Shown one piece after another: positions 23,669 to 34,567 of a stretch of 64,000 nucleotides of DNA. Within the stretch, counting starts at the first letter, position 1; each line of letters starts with the position of its first letter. Below the pieces are notes generated by a model. That model was not told the origin of the DNA and searched no databases. It was given only the letters and a program-made list of their open reading frames with translations. Made by a program: the position numbers and the translations under genes. Origin of the DNA: Drechslerella dactyloides (lineage: Eukaryota; Ascomycota; Orbiliomycetes; Orbiliales; Orbiliaceae); the NCBI GenBank assembly GCA_020064725.1, contig JAGTWJ010000011.1:186001-250000 (forward strand), given 5' to 3'.

Positions 23669-25142
23669 TTTTTATTACTCTTAATCCTCTTAACACTTGT
23701 ACACTCCCATAAACCTGTCTAAATTAGAGCATGGCGCCAGAATTCCAGAAGCGCTAATGGCTTCGAGAGAATGTGGATACACTGCTTTGCAACATGTATC
23801 TAGATACATTACCTTTACCGCTTTCTCTCACTAACGAGCTGTTCGGAACATTTTCTGGCCAGCAACGTTGCGAATTATCTTACAACGTTTAGCTTGCGAG
23901 ATCCAAAACTGTTTCAGATAGACAAGACAGGCCCCATAGCAATATAAAAACGTCGTTAGGCAGCTCAATGCAACGCTAGCTTGATAAATATTACTTCAGT
24001 ATGTTCACCACCTCTCATTGTTGTAAAGCTGACAACTTACTCTCTATCTGCTGCGACCCCGTTTGTTTTCGATGACCTTTCGAACGTAAACAAAATATGA
24101 GTTTCTTCAGGGTCCAACTCCACTGTTCTCAGGAGCTTCTTCTAGACGCCAGAGTATCTAATCTGTTTGAAGAAGCCTCTCGAGTTTGTTATTTGGTTTG
24201 CCCGGGACAAGTTTCTTAGAACAATGGATTCGGATACTGAAGAAAACGCATATTTTGTTTTATGGTTCGAAAGGTCACTAAAATAAACTTTCGCGACACA
24301 TTACCAAACTAACATCGTTCGAAGGAAAGGCAAAAAAAGAATCTACAACAGTCAGAATTCGTGTCCCGTCACCGATGACACTACTACTTGACCGATACGA
24401 GGCTTGTGTAAGGCAGAGCGGACGGGATACCCAATTTTCCTCGTTCTGTGGTCGTAGATGTTAGACCTGACTAGAAATGGATATATATACTCCGATTGGA
24501 ATGTGCAGGGAAGAATTTTCCCCCCAATACCCTTGCTCGTATGGGGCTGCAAGGTATCTTGAAATGGCAGGTGCAACACATATGTGTGTTGCATTCCGAA
24601 TTTCGGCTCAGGTCAAACCCTTTTTTCAGGATCCTCATAATCGGATTCGGCGGCTGGCCCCGAGATTGAATCAGATTGATGTGCACAGAGCCGCGAGGCT
24701 TTGTATTTAGAGATCTTGTCGTAGTATTGGTTGACGGAGGCACCATTAGCTCACTAACCTACACACATCCTATTTGATCGCTGGATGCCCATGCAAATCG
24801 CATTGGCGTCAAAGCTTTAATCGGCACAGTAGCAAGATCAGTAGAGACTATCTTATCTCTGAATACAGGGTTTAGTATGGCCTTCTTTTCTTCGCCGTCA
24901 CAAGTTGGTTCACGAGATATTCATGTTATCCTACTGACAGTAATTGTTTCTTAGAATAAATTATCGCAAAGACGCTTTTAGTATGCAAATATGATCGCAA
25001 CGGGGACCCAAATTGCGTTTTCGTCGTATCCCATATACCTGCATCCTTCGGAAACCCTTGGTCATACGTTTGAAGCCAGAGTCTGGCTACAACCAATTCC
25101 GACTGAGACCAATGTGATGGAAGACTACCGTTGCAACCTTCG
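23669..25142. other. Intergenic, no confident gene
   Basis: An AT-rich 1.5 kb gap between the 3' ends of two converging genes. A minus-strand frame at 24471-24746 contains M-C-C-T-C-H but lacks the family start context and splice sites. A solo GTCTCG-type repeat arm is at 24904-24919. Confidence 0.5.
24904..24919. repeat. Solo arm of GTCTCG hairpin repeat
   Basis: GTTGGTTCACGAGATA is the reverse complement of the arm consensus with one change (GATA for GACA). It lies about 225 bp downstream of the stop codon of the minus-strand inhibitor gene. No partner arm was found. Confidence 0.45.
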
Positions 25143-26643
25143 TCAATCAAAACACCTAATAAACTCGAATAGCTGGTTGGGTCGGTATTGCGGTGGTATG
25201 CTCCGTGTAGAGATGAGAGGGCCTACTAATATCAACTATGCAAGCGATATATTAACTCAATACACCGTTCAATGGAAGGTAGTACGCCGCATTTACTAAC
25301 CTGCCCGCCTTCCGATGCCTCTTCTTCGCTAAGGGTCCAACCAGCAGAATGGTCACCCTTTTCGACGCTGTTGTCCGTACCAGTATATCTGTTAGCAACA
25401 GTGCCGACTACGACTTCACCTAGCTGTGTAGGGTTCCACTATTCGCCGGCAAAAGTATATTGCCAATACTTACGTGTATATACCCTTCCCATGCTGCGGC
25501 TGTGGTGTAATGATCCAGTCTTCGACGTACGGCCGCTCCTCCTCAGTTTGGTAGGCCACCACTGCTTTCTTAGGAGTCGTCCCAACCGCTAGTTTACCGA
25601 CGGCGAGACGGTACTTGTCGGCCGAAAGCTTCTCCAATTTCCATTTCGGAGTGTCCGCGTATGTTTTCGTCAGTGTCTGGATTCTTCGTGGGAATAGCGA
25701 GCGGTCCGGAGTTGGGTCTCGGCCGATCTGGAGGTCAGCACCCTTGACTTTGATTGAGTACGTCCCGTTCGAAAGAGGGCCGCTCGATGACTGGTTTTGA
25801 GCTATCGGCCTGGTAAGCGTTGGCGATACCTGATGGAAGCCGCCGATACCGTCGAATTTGAAGAGTTGGTTTTCTCGAAACTGTGGTGGAGACATCTTGT
25901 TGGATACGAGCGGTAGAACTTTGACTATCTAATTGTACTGTTAGCCCGCGTCGGCTCATAAATCTATACCCTAAGTTCCAGGTACCTGTATACCTTAAAG
26001 CCGCCTTCTTGTTGAACTTCTTCCTGGGTAACAGTCCATCCAGCGGAGCGGTCGGCTTTTTCAATTCTACGCGTATACGTCATCAGATACCGATCAGCGG
26101 TCCAGCCTTTTTGCCTCCGGACGCAACGCCATTACTATCAAAGATAAATGGTACACACGTGAAAATACCCTCGCCATGTTGCGGTCGCGGGGTCACGACC
26201 CAATTTTCGATCTCGGGCTCTTTGATCAAGTAGGCCACGAGCTTGTCGCTCTGTGCGGCGCCCGTGTGGCCCGTGCTGACGCTCAACTTGTACGTGCCGT
26301 CCCCTCGTGGTTTGACGACCCACCTCGGGGATTGTAAGTGTGGCGCATCATATGCTACAATCTGCTTCGGGAGCAGCGAGCGATTCTCCACTCGGCGACG
26401 CCCGATCGAGTAGTTTGTGCTGAGAACTTTGATAGAGTACGAACCACCTTCCAGACTCCCGGAACTGCCGGAATTTACAGTGACCTTCAGGGGGGTCACG
26501 GTGGCTTTGTCATATTTGAACGGGTATGTCGTGGCTTCCGGGGACTTTGGCGGCGACTTCGGGCTGACAACGTCGGCATATGTGGGCGAGTCCGGTTGGC
26601 CGGGCTGGAGCTTTCGAATCTGGGCGGACATCCAAGTGGCCAT
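25143..26643 (-). CDS. Tandem two-domain I66-like beta-trefoil inhibitor, five exons
   Basis: Exons 26643-26159, 26066-25994, 25928-25474, 25367-25301 and 25235-25143 (introns 92, 65, 106 and 65 bp) join in phase to 390 residues. Two copies of one pattern follow each other: YSIKV, I-G-R, R-S-L-(L/F)-P-(K/R), a W-x-V/W-K-L strand, P-(R/Q)-P-Q-H-G-x-G-I-(F/Y)-T, S-A-G-W-T-(V/L), and a terminal P-P-Q-(F/Y)-R-x-N-Q-L-F-(K/E)-F. This matches my memory of fungal serine-protease inhibitors of MEROPS family I66 (cospin-like beta-trefoils), which normally have one domain. The intron inside the P-Q-H-G..T region is in the same place in both copies, supporting internal duplication. Read carelessly, the locus looks like two genes, because each domain has its own open frame. 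No signal peptide is seen, so it is probably intracellular, perhaps defensive against proteases of fungivores or competitors. An alternative in-frame acceptor would add seven residues at exon 4. Confidence 0.75.
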
Positions 26644-27216
26644 TGTTGCACAGGGGACGATCTGTCGGAGGATTGGAAACTGATCCGCGGGGTGGAGTCC
26701 GATTGAGATACAATGGCTGTAGGTTCTCTACGCTCGCTTGAGCAGCGAATCTTGACCTTTGAATTATGTGGAACTGGTGATCATGCCGTCGCATCAATGC
26801 ACCGCCTTCTGCCCAATTATATAAAACATATCATACACGGTTTTTTGCGCGTCGTCGGTGATTTCATGATGATGACGACATATTACCGAGTTTAATACTG
26901 CTATTTTGCTAGTGTAGACGTTTGCGGCCATACTAATACCAGCTACGATATATGTCCGTACCCGTCCGTAGCCTACAACTAGCTTCTAACGGCTGCCATA
27001 GTCACCAAAAAAACAGACAGTGCCGTTGATACTGAGATGGAGACTAAAATCAATACAGACAGATACATATGCAAAGAGACGCGATGATATTTCTTCCAAA
27101 TACGCGGATAATTCTGAGCACGTCGATCCTTGCGTCTTGAGAAGCAGCTATCGACGGTCGGATAGCGTGTGATCTGCTTGTGACTCCGGAAACCATCCGG
27201 CTTCGGGTACGATAGA

Positions 27217-27280
27217 TTTGGTCTCGCAAGCCAAACTCACACAGTGGAACTGTGTGGGAGGGTCTGGTTTACGAGATCAG
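27217..27280. repeat. Complete GTCTCG hairpin repeat
   Basis: Left arm TTTGGTCTCGCAAGCCAAAC and right arm GTCTGGTTTACGAGATCAG are inverted copies. The inner part CACACAGT-GGA-ACTGTGTG is itself a perfect stem, so the whole 64 bp could fold as one long hairpin. It shares its outer arms with the elements at 34306, 40423 and 55874. The inner stem sequence differs between copies. It resembles a very small MITE or a transcribed stem-loop; no target-site duplication is evident. Confidence 0.7.
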
Positions 27281-28943
27281 ATAGATTCCCCGTTCCTGAA
27301 TCTAGGCATCTCGATCCTCCCAAGAGCGATATTGGTTTGAGATCTGCGTATCGGTTTCAAGAATCCGTGTTGATCCGCCCTGCATATGGGAGGCGGTGTA
27401 GATGCTACTGAATTAACCCGTGGATTATAGGCATATCGAGTAGTATCTATACAGTACATAAGTAGGTATGTTTGAGCCCAGCGTGGGTGCAAAGCCCTAC
27501 TGCGATCAACTCAATGTAATAGCTGTTGTATTAATCCCAATAATAGCTCCGAAGCATTCGCAATCGGGTCCTCAGCACCAAATTCCAATTGCTCCCGATC
27601 GGACTCGGGGTGGTGATCACGCATTTGGTAGCCGTGCGAGTATTCATTGGGCAGGATCTGTATGCGCATAACCCCAGATATATCACCATCACCTACCAAT
27701 AGAACGTGCAGCTATATTTTTCACCAGCTGGCTGATATCCTTGCACCTCGTGTCACCAAGTTTACCGGTGCCGTTAGCGAAAGCTTGTACTTCTCGGACG
27801 ACCAGCCTTGTTGAGGAGGTTATAATGATTATCAGGCCAGAAATTCCAGCTCGAGATGCCAGCAAATATATGCATAGTCCAAGGTGTAAGGCATCTCGTC
27901 CCGAGTATCCACCTCGCCTACAGGCCGTGCTTGCATGAGTCCCGACTGCGATCCAGGCGGCCGGGCACCCTTTTCTAGATCGAAGGTGCTAAACGGATCG
28001 AAGTGCCTGCTCCGAGATTCTCTATTTGATAGATTCGCGCGGCTGAGGACGTGCATTCTATCGGTACCTCAATAGCTGGTGTAACAGAATTGCATATGTG
28101 CATGCGTGCGTGCATGAACGCCGAGATCGTATCTGCAAATTTCGAGTTTATGCATTTCTGCATGCGGAATGTCCCAGAATCGATCAAGTGACCGGGATTG
28201 GACGGGAGCAAGAGTTCTAACCCGTGTCGAACTCGAAGCATCATATTGCGTTAAGATCTTCTGTGAAATCATGCTACGGGGCGGAAATGGTGTTGATGCC
28301 TCGACCGAATGCGACTCTGCCAAGACTAAATCGCGGGTTTCATCCCAAAAGCTGGTTGGCCTGGCTCATGCAAGAGGTCTGGATCAGGTATCTAGCTTGA
28401 GCTGATCGTTCAACCGCAGCTGAGATCGTATTTTCCGAAACGCAAAAATTCCGACGATACACATGTACATTACCTAAGTACTAAATACTTGGTTTTCCTT
28501 TTGGTGATAACGTTACCACGGGCTAGCGTGCCCCACGTGTGGACCCATGAACGCCAGCTGGAATGCGATTCTGGATTTGTCGATAATTTCTGCATGATCT
28601 GAGATGGGTGTATATGTACCAGATACCTCAACGCCAAAGTTGTTGACTTCATGCGCTCCGCGTTGCATGTGCATATAGACGAGAGATTTACGGACCGAGT
28701 AGGAAGGTGATTTGGTGGAAAACAGTGTAGAACATGCATATGCATGTGACTACCAGCCAGCCGATTCTAATGATTGGTAGGTCGCGGTCGCCATCTATAG
28801 CGCCTGGCATACGCATCGATGGTGCTATAGGTCGCCACGGTTGGAAAACCTGCAATGATCGTTCATGCGTGCACATATTCTTCCCGTCTTGCTCGGAAAT
28901 CTGCGATTCGTGCTTCGATGCCCAGCATGGCGGGTACTGCCGT

Positions 28944-28959
28944 TTATTATTATTATTAT
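28944..28959 (+). repeat. (TTA)n microsatellite
   Basis: A short run of about five TTA units within non-coding DNA. No function inferred. Confidence 0.8.
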
Positions 28960-29540
28960 ACATTCTTTGATATACATATATGCAATGCCATGCAACTCCA
29001 TCGAAAGTCACACCCGCATAGGATCACGACAATATATAGGAGTCTCGTAAAAACAACCTAGCTTGTTTCATTGCATGCATTTGAGGTCCAAGCGCCAATC
29101 AGGAAAGCAATGCTCTCCGCATCACTACTTTAGGGAATATCCTGCGAAGAAAAAGATACATCGACACCTATGAAATAGCCAAGAATCCATTATCAATGCC
29201 AACATCCGGCGTCGAGACTAACCTTCGGTGTCATGAGTCAACTCCGTCGCGTCGCTCCGTAAGCCAAATCTGCGACCGGCTTCCCTATACAGATAGTTTA
29301 ATCGAATCCAGCTTGGCCAATGCGAATTGGCCATATCATGATCTGCCCGGCATATCTGTAGGACATGCTAATTGATGCATGGCTTGACTGAAACGGAACA
29401 ACGGGCTGTTCATTCCATGAAGGCTCGTGACGTTTTTCCAAAATGGAGATAGGTTTTCATGCAGTGTCGCGTAGAAATAGTTCATGGGACGGGCATCCCC
29501 GAAGCCCATCTCGCCTGAATATCCTACATGTGTCCAGCTT

Positions 29541-29555
29541 CTGGTTTACGAGACA
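29541..29555. repeat. Solo arm of GTCTCG hairpin repeat
   Basis: CTGGTTTACGAGACA is the exact reverse complement of the arm TGTCTCGTAAACCAG. A weaker opposing arm (GTCTCGTAAAAACA) occurs about 500 bp upstream at 29043; if the two belong together the element would be about 510 bp long, unlike the compact hairpins. Confidence 0.5.
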
Positions 29556-30091
29556 ATGAATATCTGTGCAGAGGTTTAATCGATTAATCCTATGGCACTG
29601 CACTAGATGGCAAGCCAAACGCCCCGGCAAGTCCGCGAATGAAGCAAAGTATCATGCCCCTTCAATTAAACTACTGTATCGGGGCGCTAGAGACCGGCCT
29701 CTCGCCTCGGTCAGGCCCGGCCTCGCCGGCAGGCACCAGGCCAAGCTCCGCATGCCCCATTAAAAAAAAATGCGGCAGTCGCGCGGCACTAGGTCGCACA
29801 AGCCCGGGCTGTGGGGTTTGCCGTTTTCACGGCAGCCTGCAGCTGTCAACACCACAGCTTCTAGAAACCGTGCCTGAAATGGCGCTGCTGTGCCGCCAAC
29901 CTGCGCCGGAATATTCTGGAGGCTTGCATGATATCTCTTATCAGGCGTCGTTTCGGTTCTGTCTCTTAGGATTCAATATATCTTTGGCCGGTATCTACCT
30001 TCCCAAGCATCTAGGCAAATTACTTTCTGTTGTCAACGTAGCTGTCGTGTGATTTTTAAACGCCTCTGAGCTCGCGGTTTTTCGCTAGAAC

Positions 30092-31830
30092 ATGGCGGAC
30101 GAGGACACACCAGCTTTCGCAACGCGAAGTATCTACGTAAACCTCAAGGCCAAGCCGTTGACAAATATATGCATCAACCATCTTTGTGAGAGGTCGGAAG
30201 CAAACGAGGAGATTCTATCACAGCCCCTCATCAGCGACATCCGTTCCGTTTCATCCTACAACTGGCTTGCTGTTGATGCTGGGGTGACTGCGACACCTAC
30301 CATTCAGGTGCCAGGTATATTGTCGCCCATCTTTTGCGCGCTGATTATCTACGGATGTATAAGGAGATTGCAGGCTGACATGGAGTTGGTAATGGCAGGC
30401 GCGCCACCAGTAGTTACCTTCCCAGACACCGAACTTCTGCATCTTCGCCCCGACTCCGGTCATCACTTCATCGACCAGAATGCCGCACGTACAAACGGCC
30501 GCGGCATGGTTCCCGGCCTCGCTGCCTGTCATGCGTATCGCCGTACATTCAACGTGCAAGACTACGACATTATCACCGACCGTAATAATCTAATCAAGCT
30601 GTTTGAGCTAGTTGCTTCGAGCGAGTCTCCAGTGGATGACTTGGATGATCTATTTCTAGTACCGCGCGACCCGCGGGGCCCAGAAGCAGGGAGAGACTGG
30701 CGTGGAAGGGGGGGAGGGGGGCCCGGCGGTGGGAGCTCTAACTTCCCACGCCGCGGTAGGGGCGGCAGATATCGAGGTAGACCTCGTAATGGATACCGTG
30801 GGATGAACCCAGCGATGTCTCGTCGGCCAGAGACAAGTCGCATCGACATTGATGTCGTTTCAGGATACGACCATTACGAAAGGAACCTACACCTACGACC
30901 CGTCGGCCGCTTCACAGACTTTGATTCTCACGCGCTGGGAGCCACAGAGCGAGGAAATCATCGTCCCCGAGTCCGATTTCCGCGGCTTTGGCTACTCCTT
31001 CCTCTCTGCCACACGACAGTTTCTTTCGGTTGGGGCTGATGGGGAAATGATGGAGCGCAGTGCCGCTGACGTGACCGGTTTTCATTGTCTGGTTGAGTAC
31101 AAGCTCTTCGGAAAGCGACTGCTTGTCCGATACCATGCGGATGGCTGCGATATGGACAAGAAGCAGTTTACAAATTGGAGCATGGGCAAGGGCATGCGGG
31201 GGTCGAGCGGCGACGGCGAGGACGAAGATGACGAAGAGGAAGAAGAGACCGATACATTTGATCTACTGGATGCATTCAAGACGCTGAACGTCGCCGGAGA
31301 CAAACTGCAGGAGAGCAAACCACTAGATGAGAAGCCCGACGAAAAGCCCACCACCAAAGGTAATGCGACCCCTACTAAACCTAAACTTCCGAATTGTTGC
31401 TCTGACGTGTGTGGTAGTGCCAGTTCAAGTGGTAAGAGAGTCCTTACCGGATATCCCGTTGGATATCGTCAACACCCCAAACGTTGTTTTCCCACACTCT
31501 CGCCTCCTGCAGGTCAAGACCCGCGGCCGGTACGCCGGGCTTGATCGCGCAAAGTTACACATGCAGCTATTCTTCAGCCAGACCTCGCAAGCATACGTAG
31601 CATACCACGTATCGGGAAAATTCCCCAGGAGCGACGCAAGAAGGGAGGATGTTACGGACGGCGTGAAGGAATGGGGTGAGAAGAACTCGAAATCGCTAGC
31701 CCACTTGATTGGGCTCTTGGAGAAGGTCCGCGAGGCTGTAGTCGGCGTCGGCGGGAAAGCAGCTGTATTACTACTACCACCAGCGGTCGCTGAAGAAGGC
31801 AATAGCTTAGCTGTGCACCAGCGGCGTTAA
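30092..31830 (+). CDS. Fungal 'GGPP-synthetase-like' family protein with one frame break
   Basis: Exons 30092-30314, 30399-31359 and 31418-31830. Intron 1 (84 bp) has no in-frame stop but has good signals, and removing it restores TIQVPG-APPVVTF. Intron 2 is 58 bp (GTAATG .. CTCTGAC .. GGTAG). The protein matches a Pezizomycotina family often labelled geranylgeranyl pyrophosphate synthetase in databases: S-Y-N-W, P-T-I-x-V-P-G, R-x-D-S-G-x-x-F-x-x-Q-N-A-A-R, I-T-D-R-N-N-L-x-K-L, R-I-D-I-D-V-V, G-F-G-Y-x-F, L-L-V-R-Y-x-x-D-G. It lacks the DDxxD motifs of true prenyltransferases, so its function is unknown. Between 30857 and 30861 the frame shifts by one base within GTTTCAGG; dropping one T would give V-V-Q-D-T-T and 531 residues. 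An RGG-rich insert (residues about 175-215) and an acidic run (30220s of the coding tail, D/E-rich near 31215-31255) are unusual for the family. It may be a fresh pseudogene, a sequence error, or contain an unusual intron ending TTTCAG. Confidence 0.7.
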
Positions 31831-32422
31831 GTGCTACTCGTTATCTGTCAATTCTAGCATTTGGGCTTGTCTCACGGGTCAGAACTTGGATGTACGTAGA
31901 GCTCACAAAACAAATTTGAGCGCCAAAGGATATTTTCAATATACAGTTCGGGATCTTTTCGCATAGCCATGATGGGGAGTATGTTTGTGGAAGAAATGGC
32001 AGTGTATCCAGATCGGAGATTCATACACAATTGATATCGTGAACTCATCTTTACTACCACCTTTTGTAATAATGCTTCTTCACAGTTGGGGCCTGGGATC
32101 CTTATGCGTAACTGGTGATTCTGGCAAGGTTAAGATCTATGCGAATTTGTGCTTCGGGAGTGAACAATATCCCTACCACAAGGTAAAGATACACGGCTAA
32201 ACAGCGCAATCACGTTCGCAGTGCGATCAATCGAGCCCATTTCCTTCTATCTCACCACTTAAAGATACGAAAGCGTCCATATGCGGGCAGAAGCCGCGTA
32301 TTAGAAGCTATATTCGGCGAAGTTGTGGATACTGCCCGTTATAATGGTGCTAGGCCGCAATGAATGTGTGTAGATATATCCAGCATTGTGTATGCAGCAG
32401 GAGATCCTGATTTCTTGCCACG
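31831..32422. other. Intergenic, promoter of secreted-protein gene
   Basis: A 590 bp spacer. No gene; short AT-rich runs near 31900-32060. No hairpin repeat arm was found. Confidence 0.5.
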
Positions 32423-34246
32423 ATGCTATGGCTGGCGCCTCTCCTGCTGGCGGCCACGCCGGCGTCCGCCTACTCGTTCACGTTCCTACGCTCACTCCGC
32501 CCGAACTTCTTCCACTCCCCCAATTACCTGCTGACAACCAGCGCCCTCACCACCCGTATCCCGGGCGAATGCTACCCTCTCGATGGCCATACCGATCTCG
32601 GCGCCTTTGACGTCGCCGTAATATACAATCGGCCCGGCGAGACGCCCATCACAGGTCTCGCAGCATATACAAACCAACAATGCGGGCAGACGTCAGCGAG
32701 ACCGCCCATGAAGCCCGCGTTCACTATAACCCTCGACCCGGATAATCTATACGGCATCCACCTCGTCCGTCTGGCGGACCTCGGCATCGAATATACCGTC
32801 GGCTCCGTGCGCGGTATCAGCGTACCGGACGAAGAGAGGCCCGGCGGCCTACTGGACGGCGCAGCGGACCTCGGCACGCCCATCAGCGCCGTGTACGTGT
32901 GGGAAGGCGAGCCGACGGATAGAATCGTGCCACGGCGGCGAGTATATCTTCCCGACGTCGTGGAGCGGGTGTCGGAGCCGACAGGCCTCCTCGAGGTGTT
33001 GGGTGATACCATCGAGGGCGCAGTGTATCTACAAGATTTGGTCGAGCGATACCTGCTCCCACTAGACGCAGCGCCGATAGAAGATGTGGTGACGCCGTGG
33101 ATGCAGCAGTTAGTGGCCGGCGAGTTCGACAATTTGCAAATTCTACCATTGCTACGCGGCCCGCTGTACGATCCCGAGCGCGATACGGGGCAGCAAGAGA
33201 TGCAGCAGCCGGTCGATGGAGATACGGGGCGGTCGACGTACTACCCGCTGTTGATACCGGGAACGGTGCCCGGGATGGTGTACGAGGCTGCCAGCGGCGA
33301 GAATACCGCCAACGTGATACAGATACAGCAGCAAGAAGAGGCGATACCCTTACAGCGTGGTGAGGACGATACGGACGTCATCTTCGACCCGACACTGAAC
33401 GCGGAATTCCAGACCTTCCTCTCCGGCGACCAGTCACCGCTGGAGGAGCAGCCTCTCCTCGCGAACGAGCTTCTCGGAAACCAGCAGCTCCGACGTCCAG
33501 CCGCGGTACCCGTCGAAGAGCTGCAGATAGAATACCCACCCATCCCCCAGCTCCAGCGACAGCAGCCGCAGTTATTCCAGCGCATCCCGCAAGGCCGCAT
33601 CCTGGACGCATTCCGCATGCCGCCGCCGAGCCGGAACCGCCGGTACAACGACCTCAGCAACGTCGTCGTCGCCCGTCCAAGGGACAGACCCATCGGCCGA
33701 CTACGCCTGCAGGAAGAAATCATCAATAACAACATCATACCACCCTTCAACCGCGCCGAGCCACCCCAAGCGCGAATGGAAGAAGACCCCCAGCCGATCC
33801 GAATGAACATTGAACAGGACGCGAACGACGAGGCGAGCTACTACACAAGCAGCCCGAACGCCCGCTCGCTCCTAAGCCAATCCAACCTCCCATCGCCCCA
33901 GCAGAACGGCCAGCAGCCATGGGTGGGTAATCTTCAGAGTCAGAACGCACGGGAGGACATCGACCTCGGCAACCGTATTCTTCTGGAAGACGTCTCGGAC
34001 GAAGCGATAGATAATGGACCGTGGGGTATGACGTCCACCGTTCGACGGCCACAAAATGTGGGCATCCCAGGCCTGCAGCAGCAACGGCCGGGTATGGAGG
34101 ATGTGATCGAAGTTCCCGTGACGTCTACGGGACAGCAGCGGGATGAGCTTGATCTGTTCCTAGCGGAAGACGGAGTGCAGAGCGGGAGCCAGGAGAGTGT
34201 ATTCCCGGGCCTGAATCCGGGTACCAACTCGCCGCGGGATCCTTGA
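32423..34246 (+). CDS. Large secreted Gln/Pro-rich protein
   Basis: A single uninterrupted frame of 607 residues, GC-rich in third positions. It begins with a typical signal peptide: hydrophobic core LWLAPLLLAATPASA, with cleavage likely after A-S-A near residue 17. The next 200 residues look folded: two Cys (in G-E-C-Y-P-L and Q-Q-C-G-Q), a strand-rich pattern (FDVAVIYNRPG, YGIHLVRLADLGIEYTVGS), and V-Y-V-W-E-G-E. From about residue 260 to the end it is Gln-, Pro-, Glu- and Asn-rich with L-Q-x-Q-Q-P runs and is probably disordered. I recognise no enzyme or carbohydrate-binding motif. A role at the cell surface or as a secreted effector is possible but unsupported. A GTCTCG hairpin lies 60 bp past the stop codon. 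Confidence 0.8.
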   Translation: MLWLAPLLLAATPASAYSFTFLRSLRPNFFHSPNYLLTTSALTTRIPGECYPLDGHTDLGAFDVAVIYNRPGETPITGLAAYTNQQCGQTSARPPMKPAFTITLDPDNLYGIHLVRLADLGIEYTVGSVRGISVPDEERPGGLLDGAADLGTPISAVYVWEGEPTDRIVPRRRVYLPDVVERVSEPTGLLEVLGDTIEGAVYLQDLVERYLLPLDAAPIEDVVTPWMQQLVAGEFDNLQILPLLRGPLYDPERDTGQQEMQQPVDGDTGRSTYYPLLIPGTVPGMVYEAASGENTANVIQIQQQEEAIPLQRGEDDTDVIFDPTLNAEFQTFLSGDQSPLEEQPLLANELLGNQQLRRPAAVPVEELQIEYPPIPQLQRQQPQLFQRIPQGRILDAFRMPPPSRNRRYNDLSNVVVARPRDRPIGRLRLQEEIINNNIIPPFNRAEPPQARMEEDPQPIRMNIEQDANDEASYYTSSPNARSLLSQSNLPSPQQNGQQPWVGNLQSQNAREDIDLGNRILLEDVSDEAIDNGPWGMTSTVRRPQNVGIPGLQQQRPGMEDVIEVPVTSTGQQRDELDLFLAEDGVQSGSQESVFPGLNPGTNSPRDP

Positions 34247-34305
34247 GACACAGATATATAACAGGTGGTTATGATAGACGTATATAAGCGTGGGAGTTGT
34301 TGTGC

Positions 34306-34365
34306 TTGGTCTCGTAAACCAAACCCTTCCTTGCCGCAAGGGAGAGACTAGCTTTGCGAGACCAG
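34306..34365. repeat. Complete GTCTCG hairpin repeat, 3' flank
   Basis: Left arm TTGGTCTCGTAAACCA and right arm GCTTTGCGAGACCAG are inverted copies. The inner stem is CCCTT..AAGGG around a short loop. The element is about 60 bp and begins 60 bp after the stop codon of the secreted-protein gene, so it is probably transcribed in its 3' UTR or lies at its polyadenylation region. It is downstream of the P450 stop (34568, minus) as well, and so sits between two converging 3' ends. Confidence 0.72.
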
Positions 34366-34567
34366 TTGTGCTATGAAATAGGGGTAAGTTGAGATGCGCA
34401 ATATAAACGAGGGAAGCTACCGGCGTTGTTTGCCAAATTAGGAGCTATGGGTATGTGTAGTATGGTATATTCGAATATTCGACGATATCATCGCAAATAG
34501 GCGATGTATATATGGTAGACATGATCCGTCACCGTCACTGCAACGTTGCGCTATTAGAATTTCCAGC

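Larger units (their letters stand above)
26644..30091. other. Gene-poor interval with hairpin repeat and simple repeat
   Basis: A 3.4 kb interval without a supported gene. It holds a complete GTCTCG hairpin (27217-27280), a solo arm (29541-29555), a TTA microsatellite (28944-28959), and TGCA-rich sequence near 28095-28120. Short frames such as 27511-27699 minus have no support beyond being open. Confidence 0.45.

Noticed and set aside
24471..24746. Minus-strand frame with M-C-C-T-C-H-F
   Set aside because: It resembles the family superficially, but the Met is internal, there is no 9-10 codon lead, and no intron or C-x-H at the right distance.
34306..34365. Hairpin considered as a bacterial-type intrinsic terminator
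   Set aside because: The genome is fungal, there is no following T-run, and the arms recur at many sites, so a repeat family explains it better.
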